A stretch of 64,000 bases of DNA from positions 62,001 through 126,000 of the forward strand of contig NZ_JYIY01000079.1 of the NCBI RefSeq assembly GCF_000956535.1, written 5' to 3'. Origin of the DNA: Microbacterium ginsengisoli. GTDB taxonomy: Bacteria; Actinomycetota; Actinomycetes; Actinomycetales; Microbacteriaceae. Under the pieces are notes generated by a model. It did no database searches and was not told where the DNA came from. It worked only from the letters and a program-made list of their open reading frames with translations. A program made the position numbers and the translations under genes. This document shows, one piece after another, positions 1 through 14,761 of the stretch. The stretch's first letter is position 1. Each line of letters starts with the position of its first letter.

Positions 1-1473
1 TCCGCCCCACTCCGCCTCGAGCAGAGCCTCGAGGGCGGCACCGACGCGGTACAGACGAGCGTCCTCACGGGCCGGGGCGAGGAACTGGATGCCGACCGGG
101 AGCCCGTCGTCGTCGGCGAGACCGGAGGGGATCGAGATGCCAGGCACGCCCGCGAGGTTCGCGGGGATGGTCGTCACATCGTTCAGGTACATCTGCAGCG
201 GGTCGTCGATGCGCTCGCCGAGCCGGAACGCCGTCGTCGGCGCCGTCGGCGTGGCGATCACGTCGACGTTCGCGAAGGCCGCGGCGAAATCCTGCTGGAT
301 GAGCGTGCGCACCTTCTGAGCCGACCCGTAATAGGCGTCGTAATAGCCCGCCGACAGGGCGTAGGTGCCCAGGATGATGCGGCGCTTGACCTCGTCCCCG
401 AAGCCCGCCTCGCGGGTGGCCGCCATGACGTCCTCGACGGTGCCGCCGGCCACCGGGACCCGCAGGCCGAAGCGCACGGAGTCGAACTTGGCGAGGTTGC
501 TGGAGGCCTCCGCGGGGAGGATCAGGTAATAGGCGGCGACACCGTACTCGAAGTGCGGCGCGCTGATCTCGACGATCTCGGCCCCCTGGGACTCGAGCTT
601 CGCGAGCGCGCCGTGGAACGAGCGGGCGACACCCGGCTGGAAGCCGGAGTCGGGCAGCTCGCGGATCACGCCGACTTTCAGGCCCTTCAGCACGTCGCCG
701 CGGGCACCCTCGCGCGCCGCGGCGGCGAAAGAGGGCCAGGCGTCGGTGAGCGACGTCGAGTCGTTCGCGTCGTGCCCGCCGATCACGTCGTGCAGGAGAC
801 CCGCGTCGAGCACGGTGCGGGTGACGGGGCCGATCTGGTCGAGGCTCGACGCGAGCGCGATCGCCCCGTACCGACTCACTGCGCCGTACGTCGGCTTCAC
901 GCCGACGGTGCCGGTCACGTGCGCGGGCTGGCGGATGGAACCGCCCGTGTCGGAGCCGAGGGCAAGCGGCGCCTCGAAGGCCGCGACCGCGGCCGCCGAT
1001 CCGCCGCCGGACCCGCCCGGGATCCGGTCGAGGTCCCACGGGTTGTGCGTGGGACCGTAGGCCGAGTGCTCGGTCGACGAGCCCATCGCAAACTCGTCCA
1101 TGTTGGTCTTGCCGAGCGGGATCAACCCCGCTGCCCGGGCACGCGCGACGACGGTGGCGTCGTACGGCGACAGGTAGCCTTCGAGGATCTTGGAGCCGCT
1201 CGTCGAGGGCATGTCGGTCGTGACCAGCACGTCCTTCACCGCGAGCGGAACGCCCGCGAGCGCGTGCAGCTCCTCGCCGGCGGCGCGACGACGGTCGATG
1301 TCGGCGGCCGCGTCGAGTGCGGTGTCGCTCACGTGCAGGAACGCGTGCACGTCACCGTCGACCGCGGCGATGCGGTCGAGGTGAGCCTGCATCGCCTCCA
1401 CACTCGAGACCTCTCCCGCAGCCAGCCGATCGGCCAGCGCGGCGGCGGACAGACGAAGGATGTCGTCGCTCAC
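1..1473 (-). CDS. gatA: Glutamyl-tRNA(Gln)/aspartyl-tRNA(Asn) amidotransferase subunit A (3' end outside the window)
   Basis: Amidase subunit of the GatCAB complex. It releases ammonia from glutamine, which is used to convert mischarged Glu-tRNA(Gln) or Asp-tRNA(Asn) to the amidated form. About 491 residues are visible, starting at a GTG at 1473 ([14 protein letters not shown]). The amidase-signature triad is present: Lys in AVKDVLVT, the glycine/serine loop [13 protein letters not shown], and the nucleophile Ser in [11 protein letters not shown]. The family is usually about 490-515 aa, so little is missing beyond base 1. The start overlaps the gatC stop by 4 bp (GTGA), so the two are translationally coupled. 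gatB should lie further along the same strand, outside the window. Confidence 0.97.
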   Translation of the reverse strand, partial: MSDDILRLSAAALADRLAAGEVSSVEAMQAHLDRIAAVDGDVHAFLHVSDTALDAAADIDRRRAAGEELHALAGVPLAVKDVLVTTDMPSTSGSKILEGYLSPYDATVVARARAAGLIPLGKTNMDEFAMGSSTEHSAYGPTHNPWDLDRIPGGSGGGSAAAVAAFEAPLALGSDTGGSIRQPAHVTGTVGVKPTYGAVSRYGAIALASSLDQIGPVTRTVLDAGLLHDVIGGHDANDSTSLTDAWPSFAAAAREGARGDVLKGLKVGVIRELPDSGFQPGVARSFHGALAKLESQGAEIVEISAPHFEYGVAAYYLILPAEASSNLAKFDSVRFGLRVPVAGGTVEDVMAATREAGFGDEVKRRIILGTYALSAGYYDAYYGSAQKVRTLIQQDFAAAFANVDVIATPTAPTTAFRLGERIDDPLQMYLNDVTTIPANLAGVPGISIPSGLADDDGLPVGIQFLAPAREDARLYRVGAALEALLEAEWGG

Positions 1474-1769
1474 TGCTCCTCCCCCAGGATCGCCGTCACG
1501 CGGAAACGGTCGCCCGCGGCATCCGGCGCGTTCTGCAGCGCCTGCGCGGTGGTCAGCACCTCGCCGACCGTGTCGGGGCGGAAGACGTTCTCCAGCGGGA
1601 TCGGGTGGCTCGTCGCCACCACATCGGGCGTCGCCACCTGCGACACCTTCGCGATGTTGTCGACGATCGCGTCGAGCTGACCGGTGAGCCGGGTCACCTC
1701 GTCGTCGTCGAGCCGGATCCGGGCCAGTTCGCCGAGATGGCGCACGAGTTCGGGAGTGATTTCAGACAC
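1470..1769 (-). CDS. gatC: Glutamyl-tRNA(Gln)/aspartyl-tRNA(Asn) amidotransferase subunit C
   Basis: Small structural subunit (99 aa) that ties GatA to GatB. The sequence has the family pattern: an N-terminal helix ([12 protein letters not shown]) and the C-terminal segment [13 protein letters not shown]. The start is a GTG preceded by TAGACT exactly six bases away, so the mRNA is probably leaderless. It is the first gene of a gatCA operon and is divergent from the acyl-CoA ligase gene, with only about 67 bp between the two starts. Confidence 0.96.
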   Translation of the reverse strand: MSEITPELVRHLGELARIRLDDDEVTRLTGQLDAIVDNIAKVSQVATPDVVATSHPIPLENVFRPDTVGEVLTTAQALQNAPDAAGDRFRVTAILGEEQ

Positions 1770-1775
1770 CCGACG

Positions 1776-1781
1776 AGTCTA
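1776..1781 (-). promoter_or_regulatory. -10 box of leaderless gatC promoter
   Basis: TAGACT on the minus strand, six bases before the gatC GTG, which places transcription start at the start codon. It is one of at least thirteen boxes with this exact spacing in the window. Confidence 0.65.
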
Positions 1782-1824
1782 GTTGGGCGGCTGGACCGGC
1801 CCGCGTTCCGGGCCGTCTCGCGCG

Positions 1825-1830
1825 TAGGCT
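1825..1830 (+). promoter_or_regulatory. -10 box of leaderless acyl-CoA ligase promoter
   Basis: TAGGCT with six bases to the GTG at 1837. No Shine-Dalgarno sequence precedes the start, consistent with a leaderless mRNA. Confidence 0.65.
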
Positions 1831-1836
1831 GACCGC

Positions 1837-3534
1837 GTGACGACCTTCGAGCCGCCCCGCCCCTGGACCGCCAGCTACGCCGACGGCGTGCCGGAAGACC
1901 TCGCGACGGTCACCGGCTGCCTGACCGACATCGTCGAGGCATCCGCCCGGGACTACCCCGATGCTGTCGCCCTCGAGTTCTTCCGCCGCGAGACGACCTA
2001 TCGGGCGCTCCACGAGCAGATCTCCCGCGCTGCCGCAGGACTCGCGGCGCTCGGTGTGCGTGCCGGCGACCGGGTCGCGATCGTGCTGCCCAACTGCCCG
2101 CAGCACATCGTCGCGTTCTACGCGATCCTGCGCCTGGGCGCGATCGCCGTCGAGCACAACCCGCTCTACACACCGCGCGAGCTGCGCAAGCAGTTCGAGG
2201 ACCACGGCGCCCGCATCGCGATCGTCTGGAACAAGATCGTCGCCGACGTGCAGGCGTTCCCCGCCGACCTTCGGGTGCCGGCGATCGTGTCCGTCGACGT
2301 CGTGCAGGCGATGCCGTGGCACACCCGCCTCGCCCTGCGCCTACCGATCGCGAAGGCGCGGGAGTCGCGGGCGGCGCTGTTCGCACCCGTGCGCGGCACC
2401 ACGCCGTGGGAGACCGTCGTCGCCGCCGCGCCGCTGCCCGACTCGCACCCGCGCCCGGCGACCGACGACGTCGCGATCCTGCAGTACACGAGCGGCACCA
2501 CCGGAACCCCGAAGGGTGCGGTGCTCACCCACCGCAACCTGCTCGCGAACGCCGCGCAGGCACGCGCCTGGGTGCCCTCGATCGTGCGCGGAGACGGATG
2601 CGTCGTCTACGCCGTGCTGCCGATGTTCCACGCCTACGGGCTGACGCTCTGCCTCACGTTCGCGATGTCGATGGGGGCGCGGCTCGTGCTGTTCCCGCGC
2701 TTCGACCCGGACATGGTGCTCGCGGCGACCACCCGGCATCCGGCCACGTTCCTCCCGCTCGTGCCGCCCATCGCCGAGCGACTGCTCGCGCGGTCGCGCG
2801 AGACCGGCATCTCGATCGCCGGCACGAAGATCGCGATCTCAGGTGCCATGGCGCTGCCGCACGAGCTCGTCGTGCCGTTCGAGGCGGCGTCCGGGGGCTA
2901 CCTCGTGGAAGGGTACGGACTGAGCGAGTGCTCCCCCGTGCTCATGGCCAACCCGGTCGCCGAGAACCGCCGACCGGGCACCGTGGGTCTCCCGCTCCCC
3001 GGCACCGAGTGCCGCGTGGTCGATCCCGACGAGCCGACGCGCGACGTGCCCGCGGGCAGCCCCGGTGAGCTCGTCGTGCGCGGGCCGCAGGTCTTCTCGG
3101 GCTACTACGGCAAGCCCGAGGCCAGCGCCGAAGTGTTCGTCGACGGCTGGTTCCGCACGGGCGACATCGTCACGATCGACGACGCCGGATTCGTGCGGAT
3201 CGTCGATCGCATCAAGGAGCTCATCATCACGGGCGGGTTCAACGTCGCACCGACCGAGGTCGAGAACGCGCTGCGCCAACATCCTGATGTGCTCGATGCC
3301 GCGGTCGTCGGCCTCCCCGACGGCCACTCCGGCGAGGCGGTCGTGGCGGCGATCGTGCCGCGCGACGGTGCGGACGTCGACGTCGAGGAGATCCGGGCGT
3401 TCGCGCGCGGCGTGCTCACGCCCTACAAGGTGCCCAAGCGCGTCGTGGTCGTCGACGGCTTGCCGACATCGCTCATCGGCAAGGTGCTGCGACGCCAGGT
3501 CAAGGAGAAGCTGCTCGCCGACGACGCGCACTGA
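1837..3534 (+). CDS. Long-chain-type fatty acid-CoA ligase (AMP-binding family)
   Basis: Adenylate-forming enzyme (565 aa) that activates a carboxylic acid, probably a fatty acid, with ATP and then transfers it to CoA. The core motifs are in order: the P-loop-like LQYTSGTTGTPKGAVLTH near residue 215, GYGLSECSPV near 365, GWFRTGDIV near 437, and the C-terminal catalytic Lys in SLIGKVLRRQ near 555. Length fits the FadD/long-chain class. The specific substrate cannot be read from the sequence, so I give no gene symbol. It is a single-gene unit with a leaderless GTG start, divergent from gatCA and convergent with ligA. Confidence 0.9.
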   Translation: MTTFEPPRPWTASYADGVPEDLATVTGCLTDIVEASARDYPDAVALEFFRRETTYRALHEQISRAAAGLAALGVRAGDRVAIVLPNCPQHIVAFYAILRLGAIAVEHNPLYTPRELRKQFEDHGARIAIVWNKIVADVQAFPADLRVPAIVSVDVVQAMPWHTRLALRLPIAKARESRAALFAPVRGTTPWETVVAAAPLPDSHPRPATDDVAILQYTSGTTGTPKGAVLTHRNLLANAAQARAWVPSIVRGDGCVVYAVLPMFHAYGLTLCLTFAMSMGARLVLFPRFDPDMVLAATTRHPATFLPLVPPIAERLLARSRETGISIAGTKIAISGAMALPHELVVPFEAASGGYLVEGYGLSECSPVLMANPVAENRRPGTVGLPLPGTECRVVDPDEPTRDVPAGSPGELVVRGPQVFSGYYGKPEASAEVFVDGWFRTGDIVTIDDAGFVRIVDRIKELIITGGFNVAPTEVENALRQHPDVLDAAVVGLPDGHSGEAVVAAIVPRDGADVDVEEIRAFARGVLTPYKVPKRVVVVDGLPTSLIGKVLRRQVKEKLLADDAH

Positions 3535-3552
3535 CCCAGGTCGCGGCGACGG

Positions 3553-5925
<2,373 letters not shown>

Positions 5926-5972
5926 GGGAGGGCCACCCCCACGGCGAGCGGATCACCCGGTGGACGGAACCC

Positions 5973-7070
5973 TCACGCGTCGACCGGCACCGCCGACACG
6001 GTGCGGTCGATCGTGAACTGCCCGAGCACGCGCGTGCCGATGTAGAGCACGGCGGTCTGCCCGGGTGCGACGCCGTCGAACGGGGTGTCGGGACGCACCG
6101 TCACCGCGTCCTCCGTGATCGTCGCGTCGGCGGGCACCGGGTCTGCGTGCGCACGGATCTGCACCTCGACCCGCAGGTCGCCTGTCGCAGGCGCCGTGCC
6201 CGCCCACGAGCGCCGGGCGCCGGCGATCTCGGCCGTCGCGAGGGCCTCCTTCGGGCCCACGACGACGGTGTTCGAGACCGGACGCACCTCGAGGACGAAC
6301 CGCGGCTTCCCGTCGTCAGCGGGCACGCCGAGCTTGAGACCTCGGCGCTGCCCGACCGTGAACGCATGCGCGCCCTCGTGCCGGCCCACGACGGCACCGG
6401 TGCGGTCGATCACGTCGCCGTCCTCGGCGCCCACCCGGTCGGCCAGCCAGCCGCGCGTGTCGCCGTCGGGGATGAAGCAGATGTCGTGACTGTCGGGCTT
6501 CGCGGCCACCGTGAACCCGCGCTGCTCGGCCTCCGCGCGCACGACGGCCTTCGAGGGGGTCGCGCCCAGCGGGAACAGGCAGTGGGCGAGCTGCTCGGCG
6601 GTGAGCACTCCCAGCACGTACGACTGGTCCTTCGCGGCATCCGATGCCCGGTGCAGCTCACGACCGGACGGAGTGTCGAGAAGCGTGGCGTAGTGGCCCG
6701 TGCACACCGCGTCGAAGCCGAGCTCGATGCCGCGTTCGAGCAGGGCGGCGAACTTGATCTTCTCGTTGCAGCGCATGCAGGGGTTGGGGGTGCGGCCCGC
6801 GCGGTACTCGGCGACGAAATCCTCGATCACGTCGTCGCGGAAGCGCTCGGAGAAGTCCCACACGTAGAACGGGATGCCGAGGCGATCGGCGACGCGGCGG
6901 GCGTCCATCGCATCCTCGATCGTGCAGCAGCCCCGGCTGCCGGCGCGCAGCGTGCCGCCGGCGCGTGAGAGCGCGAGATGCACGCCGACGACGTCGTGTC
7001 CGGCGTCGACGGCACGCGCCGCCGCCACCGCGGAGTCCACGCCCCCGCTCATCGCCGCCAACACCCGCAT
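5973..7070 (-). CDS. mnmA: tRNA-specific 2-thiouridylase MnmA
   Basis: ATP-dependent enzyme (365 aa) that installs the 2-thio group on wobble uridine 34 of tRNAs for Lys, Glu and Gln. It has the PP-loop SGGVDS at residues 8-13, the NPCMRCN segment with the nucleophile Cys98, and the persulfide-carrying Cys198 in [10 protein letters not shown]. Length and motif spacing are normal. It follows a cysteine desulfurase gene on the same strand with a 43-bp gap, a logical sulfur-donor partner. It also has its own leaderless promoter box, so it can be transcribed separately. Confidence 0.97.
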   Translation of the reverse strand: MRVLAAMSGGVDSAVAAARAVDAGHDVVGVHLALSRAGGTLRAGSRGCCTIEDAMDARRVADRLGIPFYVWDFSERFRDDVIEDFVAEYRAGRTPNPCMRCNEKIKFAALLERGIELGFDAVCTGHYATLLDTPSGRELHRASDAAKDQSYVLGVLTAEQLAHCLFPLGATPSKAVVRAEAEQRGFTVAAKPDSHDICFIPDGDTRGWLADRVGAEDGDVIDRTGAVVGRHEGAHAFTVGQRRGLKLGVPADDGKPRFVLEVRPVSNTVVVGPKEALATAEIAGARRSWAGTAPATGDLRVEVQIRAHADPVPADATITEDAVTVRPDTPFDGVAPGQTAVLYIGTRVLGQFTIDRTVSAVPVDA

Positions 7071-7076
7071 GCCCCC

Positions 7077-7082
7077 AGTCTA
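7077..7082 (-). promoter_or_regulatory. -10 box of leaderless mnmA promoter
   Basis: TAGACT on the minus strand, six bases before the mnmA ATG at 7070. Confidence 0.65.
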
Positions 7083-7112
7083 CGAGCGGGCTCTGGCGTC
7101 GGGGCGGGCGCC

Positions 7113-8279
7113 TCAGGCGATGGATGCCGCGGCCCGGGCCCGCACGAGGGCGTCGGGGAGCGCCGCGGCGAAGGCGGCGACATCGGCCGCGCTCGAGGTG
7201 CGACCGAGGGTGACGCGCAGTACGGCGCGGGCGTCGTCGTCCGAGCGGCCGAGCGCGAGGACCACGTGCGACGGTTCGGCCACCCCGGCCTGGCAGGCCG
7301 AGCCGGTCGACACCGAGACCCCCGCGACATCCAGCAGGAACAGGAGCGTCTCCCCGCGCACGCCCGGGAACAGCAGATGCACGTTGCCGGGCACCCGGTC
7401 GTCGGGGTCACCGAGCAGCACCGCGTCGGGGGCGATCGCGGCGACCGCGGCCCGCAGCTCGCAGGCCAGTGTCCGCAGGCGCGCCGCCTCGGCGTGGAGC
7501 TCGGCGACGGCGAGCTCGGCCGCCACAGCGAACGCCGCGGCACCCGCGACATCCTGCGTTCCGGCACGAAGCCCGCGCTGCTGCCCGCCACCGTGCAGTT
7601 GCGCCTCGAGACGCGCGCTGCGTGCGACGACGAGTGCGCCGACGCCGACGGGTCCGCCGACCTTGTGCGCCGACACGCTGAGGGCGACGAGCCCCGTTCC
7701 GGGCGTGGCATCGGACCGCCAGGCCCGGTACGCAACCGGAACGTGCCCGAAAGCGGCGACGGCGTCGAGATGCAGCGGCACCCCGGCAGCTCCGGCGACT
7801 GCGGCGAGTCGGGACGCATCGTTGACCGTGCCGATCTCGTTGTTGGCGACGAGCGCCGTCGCCACGGCGACGTCGTCACCGAGCGCCGCGCCGAACGCAT
7901 CCGGATCGATGCGCCCCACCGCATCGATCGCCACGGGACGCTCCACGGCGCCGGGCAGCGCCCGCACGGCGTCGATCGTCGCGTGGTGCTCGCCATCGGG
8001 CAGAACGACGACCCCGCGAGCGACGGCCCGTGCCTGCCACAGGCCTGCCACCGCGAGATTCACGGCCTCGGTGCCGCCGGAGGTGAACACCACCTCGACG
8101 GGCTCCGCGTCGAGCGCGGCCGCGACCCGCTCGCGCGACTCCTCGAGCAGCCGGCGGGCGGCCTGACCGTCACCGTGGATCGACGACGCGTTCCCCACCC
8201 TCTCCTGCGCGTAGAGCCACGCCGCGCGCGCCTCCGGGCGCAAGGGGCTGGATGCCGCGTGGTCGAGGTAGACACTCAC
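7113..8279 (-). CDS. Cysteine desulfurase (NifS/IscS-type, class V aminotransferase fold)
   Basis: PLP enzyme (388 aa) that removes sulfur from cysteine as a persulfide, probably for the adjacent MnmA. The N-terminus YLDHAASSPL, the PLP Lys206 in SAHKVGGP and the catalytic Cys329 in STGSAC are present. The usual Asp-Ala-Val-Gln motif reads LDAVAAFGH, so the Gln normally seen near PLP is Ala here. The GTG start has a weaker box (GACAGT, 8286-8291) six bases upstream. The gene is divergent from glgX. Confidence 0.93.
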   Translation of the reverse strand: MSVYLDHAASSPLRPEARAAWLYAQERVGNASSIHGDGQAARRLLEESRERVAAALDAEPVEVVFTSGGTEAVNLAVAGLWQARAVARGVVVLPDGEHHATIDAVRALPGAVERPVAIDAVGRIDPDAFGAALGDDVAVATALVANNEIGTVNDASRLAAVAGAAGVPLHLDAVAAFGHVPVAYRAWRSDATPGTGLVALSVSAHKVGGPVGVGALVVARSARLEAQLHGGGQQRGLRAGTQDVAGAAAFAVAAELAVAELHAEAARLRTLACELRAAVAAIAPDAVLLGDPDDRVPGNVHLLFPGVRGETLLFLLDVAGVSVSTGSACQAGVAEPSHVVLALGRSDDDARAVLRVTLGRTSSAADVAAFAAALPDALVRARAAASIA

Positions 8280-8360
8280 CTGTCCACTGTCCCATGCCCC
8301 GCGCGATGCGCGGCGACTGCGGCCACGCTCGCGCGTAACGCCGTCGACTCACATACTCGT

Positions 8361-8366
8361 TACCCT
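8361..8366 (+). promoter_or_regulatory. -10 box of near-leaderless glgX promoter
   Basis: TACCCT, seven bases before the glgX ATG at 8374. There is no Shine-Dalgarno sequence in the gap. Confidence 0.55.
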
Positions 8367-8373
8367 CGAGACC

Positions 8374-10452
8374 ATGCCCGGCACGACCCCGACGTCCGAG
8401 ACGTCGCTCCTGCATTCGACCGCGTTCGACGACCTCGGCGTCACCCTCCACGCCGGCGGCGGCACACTCCGCGTGTGGTCGGGCAACGCGATCGGACTCG
8501 AGCTGGTCGTCTTCGACGACACCGATCTCGACTGGATCACCGCCGAGCTTCCGATGAGCCCCTCAGGCCACGGCGTCTGGGAGGTGACCTCCGAGCTGCT
8601 GCACCCCGGCGCGCGCTACGCCGTGCGCGCCGTCGGCCCGCAGCAGAACGGCAGCATGTTCAACTCGCGCACACTGCTGCTCGACCCCTACGCGAAGGGC
8701 ATCACCGCGGGCGGCTTCAACGACTGGCGCTCGGTCGTGGTGGATGGCACGTTCGACTGGGGCGGTGCGGCGAAGCCGCGGGTGCCGCTCGATCGGACGG
8801 TGCTCTACGAGGGTCACGTGAAAGGCCTCACGAAGCGGCATCCGGATGTCCCTCCCGCCCTTCACGGCACCTACGCGGGACTCGCCCACCCGGCGATGAT
8901 CGAGCATTTCCACGCGCTCGGGATCACCACGATCGAGCTGCTGCCCATCCACGCGTTCCAATCAGAGCCGCGACTTCTGCAGCTGGGGCTCGCCAACTAC
9001 TGGGGCTACAACACCGTCAACTTCTTCACCCCGCACCCGCGGTACGCGACCGACGCCGCGCGCCGCGCCGGCTCCACCGCGGTGCTCGCCGAGGTCAAGG
9101 GCATGGTGAAGCTGCTCCACGAGGCCGGCCTCGAGGTCGTGCTCGACGTGGTCTACAACCACACCGCGGAAGAGGGCATCGGCGGTCCCCGCTCGAGCCT
9201 GCGCGGCCTCGACAACCGCAACTATTACCGCCAGACCGACGACGGCGTGTACGTCGACGTCACCGGGTGCGGCAACTCGTTGAACACGTCGACGGATGCC
9301 GCGGCCCGCCTGGTGCTCGACTCCCTCCGGTACTGGGCCGACGAGGTGCAGATCGACGGCTTCCGCTTCGACCTCGCGACGACCCTCGGACGTGACGCAG
9401 CCCACACGTACACCCCCGAGCACCCGCTGCTGCGCGCGATCGCCGACGACCCGCTGCTGCAGGATGCCAAGCTCATCGCCGAGCCCTGGGACGTCGGCCT
9501 CGGCGGCTGGCAGACCGGCAACTTCGGCGCCGGTTGGCACGAGTGGAACGACCGCTACCGCGACCGCGTGCGCAACTTCTGGCTGAGCGACGTCGACTAC
9601 GCCCGGCGCGCCTCGACCGCTCCGGTCGGCATCGGCGGGTTCGCGACGCGCCTGGCCGGATCGTCCAACACCTTCTCTGAGGACCGCGGCCCGCTGGCAT
9701 CCATCAACTTCGTCACCGCGCACGACGGGTTCACCCTTCGCGATCTCGTCTCGTACGACGTGAAGCACAACCTCGGCAACGGCGAGCAGAACCGAGACGG
9801 TGCCGACACGAACCGGTCGTTCAACCACGGCGCCGAAGGTCCGACCGACGACGAGCGCATCCTCGCCACCCGGCGCAAAGCGATGCGCAACCTGCTCGGC
9901 ACACTGCTGTTGTCGGCCGGCATCCCGATGCTCACCGCGGGCGACGAGTACGCCCGCACCCAGCGGGGCAACAACAACGCCTACTGCCACGACTCCGAGC
10001 TCACCTGGCTCGACTGGGAGCCGGCGTCCTGGCAGAAGCAGCTGTTCGCCCACGTACAGCGCCTCATCCGCCTGCGCCGCGAGAACCCGGCACTGCGCCC
10101 CATCCGATTCGCACGGCTCGGGGAGCACACGCCGTCGGCGTCGGTCATGGAGTGGTACGACGAGCACGGCGAGACGATGTCGGAGGAGCGGTGGACGAAC
10201 CCCGCCCACCGCACCCTGCAGTACGTGGCGGCATCCACCCCCGAGTTCGAGGCGTTCAACCGCATTCTGCTGATCGTGCACGGCACCGAGCGTCCGGTCG
10301 AGGTCACTCTGCCCGAGGTGGACGGGGCCACCCGCTATGTCTCGCTGTGGCGCAGCGACGAGGACGTTCCGCAGCTGCTCGAACAGGTGCACGCCCCCGG
10401 CGACGCCGTCGAGGTCTCCCCCACCTCGATGTACCTCTTCCGTGCCGAATGA
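8374..10452 (+). CDS. glgX: Glycogen debranching enzyme GlgX (isoamylase-type GH13)
   Basis: Hydrolyses alpha-1,6 branches in glycogen limit dextrin (692 aa, cytoplasmic). An N-terminal CBM48-like domain (about residues 20-110) precedes the GH13 barrel. Visible barrel motifs are DVVYNHTAE, the nucleophile Asp in DGFRFDLA (about residue 330), the acid Glu in LIAEPWDVG (about 370) and the TAHDGFTL segment (about 450). It heads a glycogen cluster followed 37 bp later by glgE. The name rests on the isoamylase/GlgX motif set. TreX-like archaeal-type enzymes share this architecture, but the glycogen context favours GlgX. Confidence 0.93.
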   Translation: MPGTTPTSETSLLHSTAFDDLGVTLHAGGGTLRVWSGNAIGLELVVFDDTDLDWITAELPMSPSGHGVWEVTSELLHPGARYAVRAVGPQQNGSMFNSRTLLLDPYAKGITAGGFNDWRSVVVDGTFDWGGAAKPRVPLDRTVLYEGHVKGLTKRHPDVPPALHGTYAGLAHPAMIEHFHALGITTIELLPIHAFQSEPRLLQLGLANYWGYNTVNFFTPHPRYATDAARRAGSTAVLAEVKGMVKLLHEAGLEVVLDVVYNHTAEEGIGGPRSSLRGLDNRNYYRQTDDGVYVDVTGCGNSLNTSTDAAARLVLDSLRYWADEVQIDGFRFDLATTLGRDAAHTYTPEHPLLRAIADDPLLQDAKLIAEPWDVGLGGWQTGNFGAGWHEWNDRYRDRVRNFWLSDVDYARRASTAPVGIGGFATRLAGSSNTFSEDRGPLASINFVTAHDGFTLRDLVSYDVKHNLGNGEQNRDGADTNRSFNHGAEGPTDDERILATRRKAMRNLLGTLLLSAGIPMLTAGDEYARTQRGNNNAYCHDSELTWLDWEPASWQKQLFAHVQRLIRLRRENPALRPIRFARLGEHTPSASVMEWYDEHGETMSEERWTNPAHRTLQYVAASTPEFEAFNRILLIVHGTERPVEVTLPEVDGATRYVSLWRSDEDVPQLLEQVHAPGDAVEVSPTSMYLFRAE

Positions 10453-10477
10453 CCCGGCGCCGATGAGCGCGGCGGGG

Positions 10478-10483
10478 TAGGTT
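10478..10483 (+). promoter_or_regulatory. -10 box of leaderless glgE promoter
   Basis: TAGGTT with six bases to the glgE GTG at 10490. glgE-glgB can therefore be transcribed independently of glgX. Confidence 0.6.
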
Positions 10484-10489
10484 CGAGCC

Positions 10490-12570
<2,081 letters not shown>

Positions 12571-12574
<4 letters not shown>

Positions 12575-14727
12575 GCATCATCGACGACGCCGCACTCGAC
12601 GCCGTGGCGCACGGCGCCCATCACGAACCCCACGCGATCCTCGGCATCCATCCGTATCGGGATGCCGCCGGCTCCGCCCGCGCGACGGTGCGCGCCCGAC
12701 GTCCCCTCGCCGACAGCGTCACGGCGGTGTTCGTCGATGGCGACCGCGTGCCGCTCGTGCACGTGCGGTCCGGGATCTGGGAGGGCGAGCGGGTCGGTCC
12801 GGCTCTCGCCTACGAGCTCGAGACCGCCTACGCGAACGGTCCGTCCTTCACCGCGGACGACCCCTATCGCCACGCACCGACCATCGGCGAGCTCGACCTG
12901 CACTTGATCGCCGAGGGGCGCCACGAGCAGCTGTGGCGGGTGCTCGGCGCCCACCTGCGCGAGAGCGACGGCACCGCCGGGGCATCCTTCGCCGTCTGGG
13001 CTCCGCACGCACGCGCCGTGCGTGTCGTCGGGGCGTTCAACGGCTGGGACGGGGCCGGCCACGCGCTGCGCTCGATGGGAGCGAGCGGCGTATGGGAGCT
13101 GTTCGTCCCGCACCTCGACGAGGGCGCCGTCTACAAGTACGAGATACTCACCGCGCACGGCGAGTGGATCCTCAAGGCGGACCCGCTCGCGCGGCAGGCC
13201 GAGGTTCCGCCGGCGACAGCGTCGATCGTGACCAGGTCGCGCTACGGCTGGGGCGACGGCGACTGGCTGCACCACCGCTCCACGCATCAGCCCCTCGATC
13301 AGCCCATGTCGATCTACGAGGTGCACCTGGGGTCGTGGCGACAGGGGCTCTCCTACCGCGACGCCGCTGATCCGCTCATCGACTACGTCACCGCTCACGG
13401 CTTCACGCATATCGAGTTCCTGCCGCTCGCCGAGCACCCCTTCGGCGGTTCGTGGGGGTATCAGGTGTCGGGCTACTACGCCCCGACCAGTCGCTTCGGC
13501 TCCCCCGACGATCTTCGCTATCTGATCGACCGACTCCATCGCGCCGGCATCGGCGTGATTATGGACTGGGTACCCGGTCACTTCCCGAAGGACGCCTTCG
13601 CCCTCGCCCGTTTCGACGGCGATGCCCTCTATGAGCACCCCGACCCTCGGCGCGGCGAGCACAAGGACTGGGGCACGCTCATCTTCGACTACGGTCGCGC
13701 GGAGGTGCGCAACTTCCTCGTGGCGAACGCCCTGTACTGGTTCGACGAGTTCCACGTCGACGGCCTGCGTGTCGATGCCGTGGCCTCGATGCTCTATCTC
13801 GACTACTCCCGCGAGCCGGGAGAGTGGGAGCCGAACGTGCACGGCGGCCGCGAGAACCTCGAGGCCATCTCGTTCCTCCAGGAGGTCACCGCGACGTCCT
13901 ACAAGCTGTTCCCCGGCATCTCGCTGACGGCGGAGGAGTCGACGAGCTTCCCGGGTGTCACGGCGCCCACCGACGCCGGCGGGCTGGGCTTCGGCTTCAA
14001 GTGGAACATGGGCTGGATGAACGACTCGCTGGTCTACATCTCCCGAGACCCGCTCTACCGTTCGCACCACGAGGGAGAGCTGTCGTTCTCGTTCGTCTAC
14101 GCGTTCAGCGAGAACTACGTGCTGCCGATCTCACACGACGAGGTCGTGCACGGCAAGGGCAGCCTCATCGGGCGCATGCCGGGCGATCACTGGCAGAAGC
14201 TCGCGAACGTGCGCGCTTACCTCGCCTACATGTGGGCCCACCCGGGCAAGCAGTTGCTGTTCATGGGGCAGGAGTTCGGCCAGTTCGCCGAGTGGTCCGA
14301 GAGCCGCAGTCTCGACTGGTTGCTTCTCGAGCAGCCCACGCACCGTCAGCTCGCGGATTTCGTCGCGGTGCTCAACGCGACCTACAAGGCCTACGCACCC
14401 CTGTGGTCACGGGACGCCGACGGCGCCGCGTTCGCGCGCCTGGGGGGCCCCACGTGGAACCCCACCGTTCAGGCCTTCTCCCGGCGCGACCATCACGGCA
14501 ACGTGGTGGTGGCGCTCTGCAACTTCGCGGGCGCGCCGGTCTACGACTACGTCATCGACCTGCCGGAACGCGGTCGCTGGCGCGAGGTGCTGAACTCCGA
14601 CGCGACCGAGTACGGCGGGTCAGGGGTCGGCAACTACGGCGTCGTCGAGACGGATGCCGCGGCCCGTGCGACGCTCGTACTGCCGCCGCTCGGCGTGCTG
14701 TGGCTCGCGCACGCGGACGGCGAATGA
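12571..14727 (+). CDS. glgB: 1,4-alpha-glucan branching enzyme
   Basis: Creates alpha-1,6 branches by cutting and transferring glucan chains (718 aa). Two N-terminal CBM48-like domains precede the GH13_9 barrel. The nucleophile Asp is in GLRVDAVASMLYLDYSR, the acid Glu in TAEESTSFPGVT, and the third acidic residue in ISHDEVVHGKGS. I chose the ATG at 12571 although the frame is open much further upstream. It overlaps the glgE stop as ATGA, has GAGGAG at 12559-12564, and begins the homologous sequence (MSIIDDAALDAVAHGAHHEP). It completes the GlgX-GlgE-GlgB set. Confidence 0.97.
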
Positions 14728-14761
14728 TCGAGCGCTGACGAGCCGCGTCGGCGCCGCGGAC

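Noticed and set aside
65..1039. Long Arg-rich open frame on the minus strand inside gatA
   Set aside because: It is a shadow of the high-GC gatA frame. The protein is low-complexity and Arg-rich, and the gatA frame has clear amidase motifs.
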